6,075 bases of DNA from an uncultured Oscillospiraceae bacterium (GTDB lineage: Bacteria; Bacillota; Clostridia; Oscillospirales; Oscillospiraceae), in NCBI GenBank assembly GCA_900758955.1, contig CAAETL010000073.1, positions 1 to 6,075 of the forward strand, in the 5' to 3' direction. How positions within the stretch are numbered: position 1 is the stretch's first letter; each line of letters opens with the position of its first letter. The notes below the pieces were generated by a model. It was given only the letters and a program-made list of their open reading frames with translations, had not been told where the DNA came from and made no database searches. The position numbers and the translations under genes were made by a program. Positions 4,210-6,075 of this stretch are shown in pieces.

Positions 4210-6075
4210 TCACCTCCTCAGCATCCCCCGATGCCAAGGCGTATGATTCAAATTCTTCGGTTTCCACTTGTCCAGATAGAGGGCGTCCTTCTGTTTCACG
4301 GAGAGGTCCAATCCATGAATGATGGGGATGACCTTCTCCTGATAGGACCCGGAGACGGTTTTCCCGTTTTTGTCCTTGTCCCCCTCCAAGCCGGTGATCT
4401 GGTCCATGTACTGGTAATAGGTCTCTTTGGGGATCTCAGCCTTTCCGCACAGCTCCTCCGCCTCCGCCCGGCCTTTCTTGTCCAGAATGGCGGAGAAATA
4501 GATGGCCGCCTTGTCCTTCTGGGGGATTTCCATCCCTCTCAGCGCATCCAGCTTCTGACGGGCAGCGGTTGTCCCCTCGTTCGCGGTCACCCCCTTGGTG
4601 GCGCCTTTAAAAAGAATCGTCATGGCGGGCGAAATCCCGTCTCTCGCCTCCGCCTGGTTGGCCGCCGCCACCCACGTGTCCAGGGAATAGGAGGAGACCT
4701 TGCTCTTCGCCACCCCGTCGGCGTACTGATAGCCGTAGGCGATAGCCTCCGCCTTCTCCTCGTCCGTCAGCTTGGCGTACTCTGGGGAGGAAACCAGCTC
4801 CTTGGCAATCCGGTAAGCCCCCTGCCCTTTTTGCTTCTGGTAGGAGACGTACTGGGTTTGGTTCAGGTTCACCGTCTCCCCCTCCACGGTGAAGGACTTC
4901 TCCCCACGCTCTGGGAATACTCTCCCGTCCCCCAGCTTCTCATAGAGCCGCTGGATCTCCCGGTCCACCTCCGTCATGCGGAGTTGGGAGGTATAGGCGG
5001 GGTTCAAAAAATTGTCCCGCCCCCGTTTCAGGGCGTGGCCGCCGCTCTCCGTCCGGCCCCAGGCGTCAATATAAGGGATTTGCTGAAACTCCACGCCGGG
5101 AATCCGGGCGGAGGCCTTGCCCAGGATGTACTGCAAATACGTGGGGATCTTGCTACTTTTGTCCGTAAAGGTGGTCATCCGTTTGTCCTCCGCCGTCCGT
5201 TCTATCTGACCCCCAATGGCGGGGATGGCCTGGGTCAGATAGCTGGTCAGGGCCGAGGTCACCATCCCCGCGATCTTATCCTCCGAAAAGGCCACGCTGT
5301 CCACCACGTCGTTGAGAGATTGGAGCATGGAGAGCTCCAACATGGGCTCCGATACCGAGGACAGAGCCCCCAATACCGTGTCCCCCGTCCAGCCCTCCTC
5401 CCCCATGGCGGCGGCCAGCTCCACCCCCATGAAGAAGGGCAGTGCCTCCGGGGCCAGCCAGTCCAGGGTGACAGACGCCCCGCCCGGCAAATTGAGGGCG
5501 TAGTTTTGCTTACCCACCAGGCGGTTAAACTTGTCCTGCTTCTCGTCGTCCCCGCCCCCGTCGGTGACCAGCCCCTGGAGAAAGAGCGCCGCCCCCAGGC
5601 CGAACAGGGCGGACCCGGTCAATCCGGCGGCGATGCTGTCAATGGCCTCCGCCGCCGTTTTCTGCCCCTTCTTTACCTGGATCAGGTCATAGCTCAACCC
5701 CTTTGCCAATCCCAGAGGGCTGTATTCCGCGCCACGGGCCAGGATGTTCGCCGGGGTCCGCCGGAAGGGCAGCACGCCCTCGGCCAGGGTGTTCAGGGCT
5801 TTGGCGGTGTTGCTCCGCTGTCCGCTTCTCCCCACAGAGGCCACATAGTCGGAAAACCCGTTGTGGTCCTGATAGGTGGCCTTAAGCGCCTCCTTGGCGG
5901 CATAGGCCCGGCCCCGGTCCAGCAGGTCGGGCGGCGAGGCAAAGGTCCCGTCCTCGTTGACCCTCACCTGGTTGGCCTTCAAAAATCCGGCCAAGGCGTC
6001 GGCGTAAGTAATGCGCTTAAACACCGCGTCCTCCAGCTCCAGAGCCCCGCTGTTTCCCTTACGGAGCCCCTCCAG
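4210..6075 (-). CDS. Phage polyvalent / internal virion-like protein, C-terminal part (5' truncated)
   Basis: The frame is open from the stop at 4210-4212 to the window edge, giving at least 621 residues. A GTG at 6022-6024 is in frame, but the preceding residues (LEGLRKGNSGALELED) read as coding, so it is probably internal. Numbering from that GTG, residues 82-120 (EGVLPFRRTPANILARGAEYSPLGLAKG) precede a hydrophobic helix at 131-153 (AAGLTGSALFGLGAALFLQG), an acidic GGGDDEKQDK linker, and more hydrophobic stretches near 191-207 and 252-270. A PYIDAWGR motif lies at 317-324. The C-terminal 200 residues are hydrophilic and helical (EYAKLTDEEKAEAIAYGYQYA) and contain DLSVKQKDALYL. This layout matches, from memory, the C-terminal ends of giant polyvalent or ejection proteins of gut Firmicute phages, which travel with DNA or line the injection channel. 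The family call is recollection, not a search. The DNA is visibly richer in G and C than its left neighbours. It is convergent with the Arc-like gene. Confidence 0.65.
   Translation of the reverse strand: MEGLRKGNSGALELEDAVFKRITYADALAGFLKANQVRVNEDGTFASPPDLLDRGRAYAAKEALKATYQDHNGFSDYVASVGRSGQRSNTAKALNTLAEGVLPFRRTPANILARGAEYSPLGLAKGLSYDLIQVKKGQKTAAEAIDSIAAGLTGSALFGLGAALFLQGLVTDGGGDDEKQDKFNRLVGKQNYALNLPGGASVTLDWLAPEALPFFMGVELAAAMGEEGWTGDTVLGALSSVSEPMLELSMLQSLNDVVDSVAFSEDKIAGMVTSALTSYLTQAIPAIGGQIERTAEDKRMTTFTDKSSKIPTYLQYILGKASARIPGVEFQQIPYIDAWGRTESGGHALKRGRDNFLNPAYTSQLRMTEVDREIQRLYEKLGDGRVFPERGEKSFTVEGETVNLNQTQYVSYQKQKGQGAYRIAKELVSSPEYAKLTDEEKAEAIAYGYQYADGVAKSKVSSYSLDTWVAAANQAEARDGISPAMTILFKGATKGVTANEGTTAARQKLDALRGMEIPQKDKAAIYFSAILDKKGRAEAEELCGKAEIPKETYYQYMDQITGLEGDKDKNGKTVSGSYQEKVIPIIHGLDLSVKQKDALYLDKWKPKNLNHTPWHRGMLRR

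Noticed and set aside
1..6075. CRISPR array or insertion sequence
   Set aside because: No regularly spaced repeats with unique spacers and no transposase with terminal inverted repeats were seen; the only recombinase is the tyrosine integrase.

Overview
The window most likely comes from an endospore-lineage Firmicute (class Clostridia, probably a gut Oscillospiraceae/Eubacteriales member). The grounds are strong AGGAGG-type ribosome sites, a TTG start, a Spo0A-type DNA-binding domain, a Tn916-type excisionase/integrase pair, and typical hairpin-plus-T terminators. The taxonomy is inference. The first 26 bases are a pure C run that looks like a read or assembly artefact at a contig edge, so no biology should be read from it.

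Layout. Bases 29-559 hold the 3' part of an unrecognised element gene. It is followed by a 63-residue excisionase-like helix-turn-helix protein (584-775), a long hairpin (788-825) and a complete 377-residue tyrosine recombinase with all catalytic residues (854-1987). This is the classic integrase end of an integrative conjugative or mobilisable element. Bases 1988-2331 hold an inverted repeat, an extended -10 promoter and a possible 35-codon leader ORF. A complete class II Fic protein follows, starting at a TTG (2332-3069) and ending in a terminator-like hairpin.

Bases 3070-3464 carry no gene but are full of signals: tandem 11-bp direct repeats, a perfect 16-bp hairpin, and next to it a minus-strand fragment matching the T-arm, acceptor stem and CCA end of tmRNA (ssrA). 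The rest of tmRNA is absent. I read this as an attachment site: a junction between two elements, or between an element and the chromosome.

To the right lies a second module. It has a stand-alone Spo0A C-terminal DNA-binding domain with no receiver (3465-3839), a terminator, a roughly 110-bp AT-rich intergenic region crowded with short repeats (ATACTGTCG, CGACA-TATA, TATACTACC), and a 59-residue Arc/ribbon-helix-helix-like repressor (3994-4173) ending in a terminator. Convergent to it is the 3' portion of a large, visibly more GC-rich phage gene (4210 to beyond 6075, minus strand), probably the C-terminal part of a phage polyvalent or internal virion protein.

Taken together, the window appears to straddle the ssrA-associated junction of two mobile elements: an integrase-bearing element with a Fic cargo gene on the left and a prophage-like element on the right. 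The two small DNA-binding proteins and the repeat-rich DNA between them are the most interesting part: a plausible compact regulatory switch that reuses the host sporulation regulator's DNA-binding fold.
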